Part shown: piece after piece, positions 36,027 to 44,004 of the stretch
Layout: every line of letters begins with the position of its first letter
How positions within the stretch are numbered: the first letter of the stretch is position 1
Assembly: GCA_016207885.1 (NCBI GenBank)
Contig: JACQZE010000023.1
Location: 1 to 64,000, forward strand
Source: Nitrospirota bacterium
Lineage (GTDB): Bacteria; Nitrospirota; Thermodesulfovibrionia; UBA6902
Length of the DNA stretch: 64,000 bases
Reading direction: 5' to 3'
Notes under the pieces: model-generated
What the model was told of the DNA's origin: nothing
Databases searched by the model: none
The model's input: the letters and a program-made list of their open reading frames with translations, nothing else
Position numbers and translations under genes: made by a program

Positions 36027-38170
36027 GAATCCCTCCCGAATACTTCCCTTGATTTACCTGCTTCTCCGGCAGGGCCCACTATGCCTTCTTCTTCCATCAT
36101 CTCCATTATCCTTGCCGCCCTATTGTAACCTATCTTCATCCTTCTCTGTATATATGAGATGGATGCCTGGCCGGTTGAGAGAACGAGGTCTTTTGCCTCC
36201 TTGTAAAGCTCGTCCTGCTCTTCAAGCAGGTTTGATTCTTTCTCAGGCTCGGCGGTGAGCTCTTTGAATACGGTATAATCGGGATTGCCCTGCGCCTTTA
36301 TGAAGTTTACGACGTTCCGCACCTCTTCTTCGCTTACATACGCGCCGTGCACCCTGGCGACCTTTTTGCCGGGGCTCATATAGAGCATATCTCCCTTTCC
36401 GAGTAGCTGGTCAGCGCCGTATGTGTCAAGGATTATCCTTGAGTCAAGCTTTGAAGAGACATGAAAAGCTATCCTTGAAGGGAAGTTTGCCTTTATCACG
36501 CCTGTGATGACATCAACAGACGGCCTCTGTGTCGCGAGTATCAGATGTATGCCTGAAGCGCGCGCCATCTGTGCAAGCCGGGCTATGGAGTCCTCCACCT
36601 CATGGGCGGATACGAGCATAAGGTCTGATAGCTCGTCAATTAGGACGATGATGTACGGGAGAGGTTCTCTCCGGACGTCGCCTTTTTCAGTGGCAGATAT
36701 GCTTTGGGGGAGCGCGCCGCCTTTGAGTTTGGCGTTGTATGCCTCTATGTTCCTTGAGCCTGATTCCGCAAGCAGCCTGTAGCGCCGCTCCATCTCAAAT
36801 ACCACCTTTCTCAGCGCTGCCGAAGCCTCTTTGGAGTTTGTGACAACAGGCATGAGGAGGTGCGGTATGTCCTGATACGCGGAGAGCTCAAGCATCTTGG
36901 GGTCTATCATCAGCATCTTTACATCTGCCGGAGTCGCCCTGTAGAGGAGGCTCAGTATCATCGCGTTGATGCCGACGCTCTTGCCAGACCCTGTGGCGCC
37001 TGCGACAAGCAGGTGCGGCATCTTTGCGAGGTCGGCAACTACCGGGTTGCCGAAGATATCTTTTCCAAGCACCATCGTCAGCTTTGAGTGCGCCTTTCTG
37101 AATGTGTCTGACGCAAGTATATCCTGAAGAAATACATCCTCGCTGTCCTTGTTCGGAACCTCTATGCCTAATGTGGACTTTCCCGGTATAGGCGATATTC
37201 TCAGGCTGTTTGCCTTGAACGCCATGGCGAGGTCATCTGTGAGCGAGACGACCTTGTTTATCTTTATGCCGGGAGCGGGCTGAAATTCAAACATCGTAAC
37301 TATGGGGCCGGGAGAGACATAAGTGACCCTGCCTTCGACAGAGAAGTCCAGAAGCTTCTTCTCAAGCAGTTCGGATATCTCAAGCAGTTCCTCTTTTGAC
37401 GGCTTTGACTTTGAAGGCGGCGGGTCGTTTAAAAGCTCAAGTGTCGGGAGCTCGTATTTCCCGCTGACCCTGTCTGTCGGCTTCAGCTTCTTTTCAGGGT
37501 ACTTAAGCGGCAGGTGCCCCTGTTTTTCAGGTATCTCAGGCAGCGGCTCCTCTTTGATGGTCGGTTGCTTCTTCTCTTTAGGCTTTTCCATCTTAAATGA
37601 CGGCTTGATCACAGGTATCGAACCGGCTCCCTTTACAGTCTTATCCTTGACAGCTCTTAAAAGGTCTATGAGCGAGAAGGGTATGAGATACATGAGCGTC
37701 ACTATCAAAAGCGTAATGAAGAGCAGATATGATCCTATGACAGAGAGAAGGCCGGTAGACGCATTGGTGACATAAAAACCTATAAGCCCGCCTGAAGGGT
37801 TTCCCTCGGCCTGCTTGCCTAACGCAAGGGAAAATAGCGAGGCTGAAGCGATTATCAGTAAAACGAAAATTCCCGCAAACACATAGCCCTTGCGGCCATC
37901 TGCCCTGCCTAACACTTTTTTTATTCCGTATATCATGAGGACAGCGGGGAAGAGATAAGCGCTCAGCCCCATCAACTGCAGAAGAATATCTGAAAGATAA
38001 GAGCCGAAGAGCCCGAGGGTATTATTTATTCCTCCGTGAGCGGCAGGTTTGTGGGTAAAGGCCGAAGGATCCCATGTGCTGTGGCTGAAGAGGCTGACAA
38101 GGATGATGATGCCTACAAGCAGGTATAAGATACCGGCGATCTCTTCCTTTATCCTGCCGACCTTGTCCAT
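36023..38170 (-). CDS. ftsK: DNA translocase FtsK/SpoIIIE
   Basis: A 715-residue protein: four or five membrane segments in the first 190 residues, a lysine- and proline-rich linker to about 250, then the motor domain with Walker A GATGSGKSVGINAMIL, Walker B YIIVLIDELSDLMLV, and a C-terminal winged-helix gamma domain (STGQASISYIQRRMKIGYNRAARIM-type region). FtsK moves chromosome ends apart at the division septum. The linker is short compared with E. coli FtsK but normal for many bacteria. It overlaps uppP by 22 bases and lolA by four. Confidence 0.96.
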   Translation of the reverse strand: MDKVGRIKEEIAGILYLLVGIIILVSLFSHSTWDPSAFTHKPAAHGGINNTLGLFGSYLSDILLQLMGLSAYLFPAVLMIYGIKKVLGRADGRKGYVFAGIFVLLIIASASLFSLALGKQAEGNPSGGLIGFYVTNASTGLLSVIGSYLLFITLLIVTLMYLIPFSLIDLLRAVKDKTVKGAGSIPVIKPSFKMEKPKEKKQPTIKEEPLPEIPEKQGHLPLKYPEKKLKPTDRVSGKYELPTLELLNDPPPSKSKPSKEELLEISELLEKKLLDFSVEGRVTYVSPGPIVTMFEFQPAPGIKINKVVSLTDDLAMAFKANSLRISPIPGKSTLGIEVPNKDSEDVFLQDILASDTFRKAHSKLTMVLGKDIFGNPVVADLAKMPHLLVAGATGSGKSVGINAMILSLLYRATPADVKMLMIDPKMLELSAYQDIPHLLMPVVTNSKEASAALRKVVFEMERRYRLLAESGSRNIEAYNAKLKGGALPQSISATEKGDVRREPLPYIIVLIDELSDLMLVSAHEVEDSIARLAQMARASGIHLILATQRPSVDVITGVIKANFPSRIAFHVSSKLDSRIILDTYGADQLLGKGDMLYMSPGKKVARVHGAYVSEEEVRNVVNFIKAQGNPDYTVFKELTAEPEKESNLLEEQDELYKEAKDLVLSTGQASISYIQRRMKIGYNRAARIMEMMEEEGIVGPAGEAGKSREVFGRDS

Positions 38171-38946
38171 ATGGTGAATATAATAACAAAAGCAAGTAAA
38201 AAACGATAATAAGCAAAGGGCTTGAGCGTGTGGTTCTGGAAGAAGTAAAGAAGGTATTTTATTACAAAAAAACCTGTGACCGCGGAAGCTGCGATGCCTG
38301 TAATAAATATCTTAAGATCGAACGGCTCAGGCCCAAGCAGCTTTCTTCCTTCAAGCATGCATGCCCCTGCCACGACCGGCGTGCTCAGCATAAATGAGAA
38401 GCGCGCGGCAGCCTCTCTCTTATATCCCCTTGCCATACCTGCGACTATCGTTATCCCTGACCTTGAGACTCCGGGGACAAGGGCGAAGACCTGCGCGACA
38501 CCGATGAACAGGGCGTCCTTCTGGTCTATTTTGTAAAAATCAGACCTCTCTGCTGCCGGATGATATCTTTTCTCAACGAGGATCATCAAGACCGAGACAG
38601 CGCAGAGAGTGTAAATTATGATCAGTGGATCCCTGAGAGATGAAAGCCATTCATGCAGAAAGAGGCCGACTGTTACTGCGGGCAGGGTGCCTATGACCAG
38701 GTCTCTGAAGAGCCCCTCTTTTGACGGGACGCCCCTGAACATGTCTATCCAGTCTTTTCTGAAGTAATAAAGAAGCGCCATTAGTGTGCCGAAATGGAGC
38801 GCGACATCAAATGAGAGAGAATTGACGATCCCTTCCCATTTCAGAAACCAGGGCAGAAGAACGAGATGGGCTGAACTGCTTACCGGCAGAAACTCGGTCA
38901 GCCCCTGCAAGACGCCTAATATCATCGCCTGAAAAATCTCAAACAT
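38149..38946 (-). CDS. uppP: Undecaprenyl-diphosphatase
   Basis: A 265-residue polytopic membrane protein with the two UppP/BacA motifs, GLTEFLPVSSSAHLVL near the N-terminus and PGVSRSGITI in the middle. It recycles undecaprenyl diphosphate, the lipid carrier for cell-wall synthesis. I chose the ATG at 38946 (MFEIFQAMILGVLQ) over the TTG at 38961 because it matches the usual family start. It is divergent from the AtpZ-like gene with a 55-base spacer. Confidence 0.93.
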   Translation of the reverse strand: MFEIFQAMILGVLQGLTEFLPVSSSAHLVLLPWFLKWEGIVNSLSFDVALHFGTLMALLYYFRKDWIDMFRGVPSKEGLFRDLVIGTLPAVTVGLFLHEWLSSLRDPLIIIYTLCAVSVLMILVEKRYHPAAERSDFYKIDQKDALFIGVAQVFALVPGVSRSGITIVAGMARGYKREAAARFSFMLSTPVVAGACMLEGRKLLGPEPFDLKIFITGIAASAVTGFFVIKYLLYFFQNHTLKPFAYYRFLLAFVIIFTIWTRSAG

Positions 38947-39001
38947 GGATGAGTATAGCAAATCCTGCTGATTTTTAAGCCCTCATTTGCTAAACTCTCT
39001 T

Positions 39002-39265
39002 ATGGCTAAAAAACAACCTGAGGCTAAGTCCGAAAAAGGCGAGCTCTTCCGCGCACTGGGCAGCGCGAGCATGATAGGGATAAACCTTGTCACATCCACC
39101 TTTGTCGGTTTTGCCATAGGGCACTGGGTTCTGGACAGGTATCTTCATACAGAACCGTGGTTCACGATAATATTTCTCCTTCTCGGAATTGCAGCCGGGT
39201 TTAAGCATCTCTACAAAGTTGCAATGAAGCAGGGGAAAGATAATAATGAGAGTGACAAAAAATGA
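39002..39265 (+). CDS. AtpZ/AtpI-family small membrane protein
   Basis: An 87-residue protein with two membrane segments (about residues 28-45 and 55-75) and a GHWVLDRYLHTEPWFTIIFLLLGIAAGF pattern, split here by position, typical of the AtpZ family that is usually encoded at the head of ATP synthase operons. The frame opens at TTG 38987, but the ATG at 39002 (MAKKQPEAK) gives the normal start; no clear ribosome binding site is seen for either. Here no ATP synthase genes follow; pyrE comes after the next small gene. Confidence 0.75.
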   Translation: MAKKQPEAKSEKGELFRALGSASMIGINLVTSTFVGFAIGHWVLDRYLHTEPWFTIIFLLLGIAAGFKHLYKVAMKQGKDNNESDKK

Positions 39266-39615
39266 ATCCGATATTAAAAGGCGTAATTAAAAAGAGCGGT
39301 ATAATAATTCTGCCCGCGGTACTTATAGCTATCTACTTTAAATGGGATAAAGTACCGGCAGGTATACTTGCCGGAGCGGTATTCGGCATACTGAACCTGA
39401 GAGGGCTTGTAAGGTCGGTCGAAAGGTTTATCTTATCAAAGAAGATGAAGGCCATAATGATGTTCACGAGCATCTTCAGGCTCTTCGGATTGTTTGCTGT
39501 CATCTTTTATTTGATGTGGAAAAAACTGGTCAACCCGTTCGGCCTTCTTTTCGGCTTCAGTGTTGTATTCTTTCTGATACTCACAGAGGGGCTGAAGGCT
39601 GCAAATAAAGAATGA
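39262..39615 (+). CDS. ATP synthase subunit I-like membrane protein
   Basis: A 117-residue protein with four hydrophobic segments and a lysine-rich loop, beginning MNPILKGVIKKSGIIIL. The layout (pair of membrane segments, LSKKMKAIMMF loop, second pair) matches AtpI-type proteins, which help assemble the sodium- or proton-driven rotor. Sequence similarity is weak by eye, so the family call is moderate. The start overlaps the stop of the AtpZ-like gene by four bases (ATGA), so the two are coupled. Confidence 0.65.
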   Translation: MNPILKGVIKKSGIIILPAVLIAIYFKWDKVPAGILAGAVFGILNLRGLVRSVERFILSKKMKAIMMFTSIFRLFGLFAVIFYLMWKKLVNPFGLLFGFSVVFFLILTEGLKAANKE

Positions 39616-39654
39616 GATATTGATTCATGTATAACAAATGTCTTATGTCATTTA

Positions 39655-39715
39655 TGTCACTCCCGCTTGTCGGGAGTCATTCAGATTCATAGATTCCGGA
39701 CAAGCCGGAATGACA
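39655..39715. repeat. Intergenic palindromic element with two hairpins
   Basis: TGTCAC and GGAATGACA form its ends, with the hairpins CTCCCG-CTTGT-CGGGAG and ATTCCGG-ACAAG-CCGGAAT between. It follows the AtpI-like gene and precedes pyrE. It is related in its TGTCATTCCG-type ends to the element at 31048-31127, and it may also act as a terminator. Confidence 0.65.
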
Positions 39716-39740
39716 CAACTCAGTTATTAGGGAGGATAAG

Positions 39741-40352
39741 ATGCGCAGATACAGGTCAACAGGTGCAATGAAAAAAAGGCTCATAGAACTTATCATTTCA
39801 AGGACATTCAAATATACCGACGAGCCGACCTTCAAACTCGCCGCAGGAGGGATGAGCAATTTTTACTTCAACTGCAAACCCACCACGCTGAACGCAGAGG
39901 GTATGTATCTGATAGGCAACCTTCTCTATGAGATCATCATGAAGGATAAAAAGTGGAAGGTCAAAGGAGTAGGGGGGCTCACTCTCGGCGCAGACCCTGT
40001 TGCAAACGCCATCGCCTACACTTCATATTTAAAGGGCGAGCCGCTTGAAGCGTTTGTTGTCAGAAAGGAGCCGAAGAAGCACGGCACGATGCAGTGGGTA
40101 GAGGGGCAGGTAAAAGAAGGCGACAAGGTCTTGATCGTTGAGGATGTAATCACCACAGGCGGCTCTTCGATAAAGGCGGTCGAGAGGGCTCAAATGTGCG
40201 GGCTAAAAGTCGTCGGCGTGCTTTCACTGATAGACAGGCAGGAAGGCGGAAAAGAGGCGATAAAAAAATTAGGCATTCCGTGCAAGGCTTTACTGACAAA
40301 AGAAGATATATTTGAGGCGTTCAAGAAAGACAGATATTCCCCTCTTGCATAA
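39741..40352 (+). CDS. pyrE: Orotate phosphoribosyltransferase
   Basis: A 203-residue PRTase with the PRPP-binding motif VLIVEDVITTGGSS (about residues 130-143), the FKLAAGGMSNFYFNCK substrate region and VVRKEPKKHG flexible-loop lysines. It makes orotidine monophosphate in pyrimidine synthesis. GGGAGG lies just upstream of the ATG at 39741; an internal Met at residue 10 is an alternative start. No other pyr genes are in the window. Confidence 0.93.
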   Translation: MRRYRSTGAMKKRLIELIISRTFKYTDEPTFKLAAGGMSNFYFNCKPTTLNAEGMYLIGNLLYEIIMKDKKWKVKGVGGLTLGADPVANAIAYTSYLKGEPLEAFVVRKEPKKHGTMQWVEGQVKEGDKVLIVEDVITTGGSSIKAVERAQMCGLKVVGVLSLIDRQEGGKEAIKKLGIPCKALLTKEDIFEAFKKDRYSPLA

Positions 40353-40356
40353 AGCA

Positions 40357-40467
40357 CCTACTTTTGGTTGACAAAGAGGGGTGAGGGGAGATTTTCTAAT
40401 AATTGTAAAATCCCCCTATGTCCCTGCTTAAGGCACCTACTGTTGGCCTTTGCTAAAGTGGGATTAG
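40357..40467. repeat. Palindromic G/C-rich repeat, shared with 62128-62177
   Basis: The stretch has GAGGGGTGAGGGGAGATTTT and its rough complement AAAATCCCCC, then CCCTGCTTAAGGCACC and TACTGTTGGCCTTTGCTAAA. The last 40 bases recur almost exactly at 62133-62175. It lies between pyrE and the converging permease gene. Confidence 0.75.
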
Positions 40468-40476
40468 TTATGGAAT

Positions 40477-41334
40477 CTACTTTCTTCCCTGCCTGAGCCT
40501 CGGGTCAAGCGCGTCTCTCAGGCCTTCTCCGACAAGGTTATAGCTCAGGACGGTCAGCAGTATCGCGATACCGGGGAATACTGACAGCCACCATGCTATC
40601 TCGATATTATCTTTTCCCAATGTAAGAATGTTGCCCCAGCTTGGCGTGGGCGGCTGAACTCCTATGCCGAGAAAGCTGAGTGAGGACTCTACAAGTATCG
40701 CTGCTGCAACTCCGAGAACCGCGGATACAAAGACCGGAGAGAGGCTGTTCGGCATGATATGGCTGAAGATGATGCGCATGTCGCCTGCGCCGATAGCCCT
40801 TGCAGCAAGCACGAACTCCCTCTCTTTCAGGGACAAAAATTCTGCGCGCACAAGCCTTGCCACGCCCATCCATGATGTGAGCCCTATCACGATCATTATG
40901 TTCCATATGCCCGGTTCGATAAATGCGATGACAGCGAGTATCAGAAAGAATGTTGGTATGGAGAGCATGATATCAACGAACCGCATGATCAGCATGTCTG
41001 CCCACTTGCCGTAGTAGCCTGCGAGCGCGCCGAAAATTATTCCTATCAAAGTGGATATGCCGACAGCGACAAAGCCTACCTCAAGAGATATCCTGCTTCC
41101 GTAGACCATCCTTGAGAAGACATCTCTTCCCAGGTCATCAGTTCCGAGGAGATGCTCTCTGCCGGGTGCTTCGAGAATATGCCTGCTGTCAATGTCATTC
41201 GGGTCATAAGGCGCTATCACCGGCGCGAATATGGCGATGATAAAGAATATCGCAACAAGTGCCAGCCCGAATACGGCAAGCTTATGCCTGCTGAAGACGC
41301 GCCAGAATGAAGTTAATGAATTCATTATTCTCAT
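40477..41334 (-). CDS. Peptide ABC transporter permease (DppC/OppC type)
   Basis: A 285-residue inner-membrane permease. The N-terminus has one membrane segment and the family signature APYDPNDID, then HLLGTDDLGRDVFSRMVYGSR, and the EAA loop that contacts the ATPase (ARAIGAGDMRIIFSHIMPNS). It is the second permease of the di/oligopeptide importer, six bases after the DppB-type gene. No ATP-binding subunit gene lies in this stretch; it must be elsewhere or shared. Confidence 0.92.
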   Translation of the reverse strand: MRIMNSLTSFWRVFSRHKLAVFGLALVAIFFIIAIFAPVIAPYDPNDIDSRHILEAPGREHLLGTDDLGRDVFSRMVYGSRISLEVGFVAVGISTLIGIIFGALAGYYGKWADMLIMRFVDIMLSIPTFFLILAVIAFIEPGIWNIMIVIGLTSWMGVARLVRAEFLSLKEREFVLAARAIGAGDMRIIFSHIMPNSLSPVFVSAVLGVAAAILVESSLSFLGIGVQPPTPSWGNILTLGKDNIEIAWWLSVFPGIAILLTVLSYNLVGEGLRDALDPRLRQGRK

Positions 41335-41339
41335 ACTTC

Positions 41340-42338
41340 CTATCTCGTCCTTATCCTCGGGTCTGCAAACATATAGCCGAGATCAGCCAGAAGATTTCCT
41401 ATCAATGTCAGGAACGCGCCTATCGTAAGGATGCCCATGATGAGCGGATAATCCCTTGTCATTACACCCATAAAGAACATCTGCCCCATCCCCGGGATGC
41501 CGAAGATATTCTCAAAGATAACGCTTCCGCCGATGAGCCCCGGCACTGAAAGGCCGAGAAGTGTGATTATCGGAAGCACTGCGTTCTTCATCGCGTGTTT
41601 GTATATGACCTTGCTCTCAGGCAGGCCCTTTGCCCTTGCCGTTGTGATGTAGTCCTGCCTAATGACCTCAAGCATGTTGCTTCTCATATACCTTGACAGC
41701 CCAGCAAGTCCGCCGAACGAAGAGACAAATAGCGGCAGTATGAGATGTTGCGCCCTGTCCCATATCTTGCCAGGCAGCGTAAGAGAATCGTAATCCATTG
41801 ACTTCACACCTGATATCGGAAGCCAGTCCAACTGTATGCCGAATAGCATCATCATCAGAAGCGCGAGCCAGAATGAAGGAATGGCAAAACCTAAAAAGAC
41901 AAATGTGGTCGTGAACTTGTCGTAGAGCGAGTATTGATGCGTTGCCGAAGATACGCCTATGGGTATCGCAAAGAGGAAGATGATGAACATTGAGATCACA
42001 TTTATCATGAATGTGATAAAGAGCCGCCGTTCTATAAGCGGCTGTTTCGTATCCCATATCTTATCCATCACAGGCCTTCTGTCAGTTGAGAAGGATTCGC
42101 CGAAATCAAGCTTCACGATCCTCTTGAGCCACATCCCGTACTGGACAGTTATCGGCTTGTCGAGTCCGTAATATTTTTCAAGCTTCACCCTTGCCTCAGG
42201 CGTTATCTTCGGGTTCATATCAGTGAGCATATCAGTAGGCTTGCCCGGTGCAAGGTGGATGATGAGGAACGAGAGGATCGTTATCCCGAAGAGGGTGGGT
42301 ATCATCTCAAAGAGCCTTTTAATGATATAAATAAACAT
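41340..42338 (-). CDS. Peptide ABC transporter permease (DppB/OppB type)
   Basis: A 332-residue permease with the DppB features [39 protein letters not shown] and the EAA loop [22 protein letters not shown]. Six membrane segments are visible. It forms the channel with the next gene. The periplasmic binding protein gene of the system is 1.7 kb upstream (44005-45681), beyond plsC and a toxin-antitoxin pair. Confidence 0.92.
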   Translation of the reverse strand: MFIYIIKRLFEMIPTLFGITILSFLIIHLAPGKPTDMLTDMNPKITPEARVKLEKYYGLDKPITVQYGMWLKRIVKLDFGESFSTDRRPVMDKIWDTKQPLIERRLFITFMINVISMFIIFLFAIPIGVSSATHQYSLYDKFTTTFVFLGFAIPSFWLALLMMMLFGIQLDWLPISGVKSMDYDSLTLPGKIWDRAQHLILPLFVSSFGGLAGLSRYMRSNMLEVIRQDYITTARAKGLPESKVIYKHAMKNAVLPIITLLGLSVPGLIGGSVIFENIFGIPGMGQMFFMGVMTRDYPLIMGILTIGAFLTLIGNLLADLGYMFADPRIRTR

Positions 42339-42446
42339 AGTTGTTCCGGAGAATATGATTGATATTTTACAGTGATTAGCTTAAATTAACGACATACAAT
42401 TATCAACTAAGGAAGTCGGACTTCCATAGTTTGCTTTTGAACCTAT

Positions 42447-43184
42447 ATGAACAGGATACTCTCTATAATATTTATAATATTCTTCTTCGCGACTTCAGTT
42501 GTATTTTTCTTTATAGCCCTTGCGGGCTGGCTTCTTACAGTAATATTTGACAAGCGCCTTGCCACCCTGCATCAATTCATGTCCTTCTGGGGGGTATTTT
42601 ATATCTGGGCGATACCCGGCTTTTCTCTCTCGATAGATGGCAGGGAGAAGGCGAGAAAGGGCGCGACATATATTATCGTATCCAACCATCAGTCGCAGCT
42701 TGATATAATGGCGGCATTCGGGCTCTTCATCCACTTTAAATGGGTCTCAAAGGCAGAGGTCTTTCGGATACCTTTCATAGGATGGGCAATGTCGCTGAAC
42801 CGGTATATCAAGTTGGTGCGCTATAACAGAAAGGGTATGCTCAGGATGTTCAGGGACGCTGAGAGGACGCTTTCAAACGGAAGCTCTGTCTTCCTCTTTC
42901 CCGAGGGCACGCGTTCGGAAACCGGCATCGTCGGGACTTTCAAGTCCGGCGCGTTCGTTCTGGCAAAGAAGATGAAGCTGCCGATCCTTCCGATAGCGAT
43001 AAATGGAACCGGCAGGGCATTGCCAAAGGGAAGCCTGAACTTTCACGGCAGGCATAAGATAACGGTCAGGGTGCTTGATGAGATAGCTTATGATGATTTC
43101 GCAGACATCGCGCCTGAAGAAATTGCTGCAAAGGTCAGGGACTTAATAGCCTCGAATGTTGATGAGCATAAAGAGCATGCGTAG
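42447..43184 (+). CDS. plsC: 1-acyl-sn-glycerol-3-phosphate acyltransferase
   Basis: A 245-residue membrane acyltransferase with an N-terminal hydrophobic segment, the catalytic NHQSQLD (the NHX4D motif uses N-H-x4-D), FPEGTRSETG and the third-block PIAINGTGRALPKG. It makes phosphatidic acid from lysophosphatidic acid. The gene lies alone on the plus strand between minus-strand transporter genes. Confidence 0.92.
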   Translation: MNRILSIIFIIFFFATSVVFFFIALAGWLLTVIFDKRLATLHQFMSFWGVFYIWAIPGFSLSIDGREKARKGATYIIVSNHQSQLDIMAAFGLFIHFKWVSKAEVFRIPFIGWAMSLNRYIKLVRYNRKGMLRMFRDAERTLSNGSSVFLFPEGTRSETGIVGTFKSGAFVLAKKMKLPILPIAINGTGRALPKGSLNFHGRHKITVRVLDEIAYDDFADIAPEEIAAKVRDLIASNVDEHKEHA

Positions 43185-43242
43185 CGTTTTGCACTGAGGT
43201 ATGGGTGTGGAAGGCAGTGGCTGGATATTAAAAATATTACGG

Positions 43243-43638
43243 TTAGTTCCCGATTTCACTTATGTAAATCTTTTCAATTTCAGCAAGGACATCAGATAAA
43301 TCTATTTGTCGGGCATCAATGATTTTACCGCCCTGAATGTGCTTATGATAAGGGAAAGTTGAGACACCTTTTGCAGATGGGTCTGGAGCATTGTCATACC
43401 TGAAGAAGAACTCTGAACTTGAACGATAGTTGTATGCATATTTATATTTTTCGATTCCTGTCCCAGTATTTTCTATGAACTCTTTAAAATCAAGAATGGA
43501 ACCGTTTCTGAACTCTATTTTGCAGGAAATAAATGCTATGTCAGTTGTTTTGATGTCGATGTTCAGGTTGAATGAAGATACTATAACAAAGGAGTTGATG
43601 ATGGATTCAATGTTGCGGATATAGTCATTTATACTCAA
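43243..43638 (-). CDS. TumE-family (DUF6516-like) toxin candidate
   Basis: A 131-residue protein with the pattern YAYNYRSSSEFFFRYDNAPDPSA and TFPYHKHIQGGKI, resembling the TumE/DUF6516 group (FRYDNAPHH..., FPHHKH). These are toxin partners of two-gene toxin-antitoxin loci. Its start overlaps the upstream small gene by 14 bases, as usual for such pairs. The conserved acidic and His residues are visible, but the catalytic mechanism of the family is unknown to me. The family call is by eye. Confidence 0.7.
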   Translation of the reverse strand: MSINDYIRNIESIINSFVIVSSFNLNIDIKTTDIAFISCKIEFRNGSILDFKEFIENTGTGIEKYKYAYNYRSSSEFFFRYDNAPDPSAKGVSTFPYHKHIQGGKIIDARQIDLSDVLAEIEKIYISEIGN

Positions 43639-43900
43639 AAATTATCTCCTCAAGAGATGTTAGTCTCTCCCTTAATCTTTCAAGGGTTTCAATTTCACCT
43701 TCCCATTCTATGAGTTCCATATCATCTATTTTGCCGTAGAGGGACTCCCTGTCCAGTTTCCCGTATTTCTCCTCGAAGCTATTTAATTTTTGCTCAATAT
43801 TATGTGCTGTTTTCCGAAGAATGTCAGCCTCGGTATGTATTGCACTTGTTATTTTATTCCGTGTCCAGTTGCTATCGGTTTCAATGGTAAGTTTTGTCAT
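43625..43900 (-). CDS. Probable antitoxin of the TumE-like pair
   Basis: A 91-residue, charged, mainly helical protein (MTKLTIETDSNWTRNKITSAIHTEADIL, split here as start and middle) ending in a long amphipathic helix with ETLERLRERLTSLEEI. It lacks an evident helix-turn-helix. Position upstream of, and overlap with, the toxin-like gene support its antitoxin role. GGAGGATAAAT precedes the ATG. Confidence 0.6.
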   Translation of the reverse strand: MTKLTIETDSNWTRNKITSAIHTEADILRKTAHNIEQKLNSFEEKYGKLDRESLYGKIDDMELIEWEGEIETLERLRERLTSLEEIIFEYK

Positions 43901-44004
43901 TATTTATCCTCCCCTGCATGTTGATGCTTAACTTATTTAAAGGGTATCACAAAGGAATATGGTATTTCAATTGAGCAGAGTGTGAATTCACATGAGATCA
44001 TAAT

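Noticed and set aside
38947-38961. TTG start for uppP
   Set aside because: The ATG at 38946 matches the usual UppP start; the TTG adds unrelated residues.
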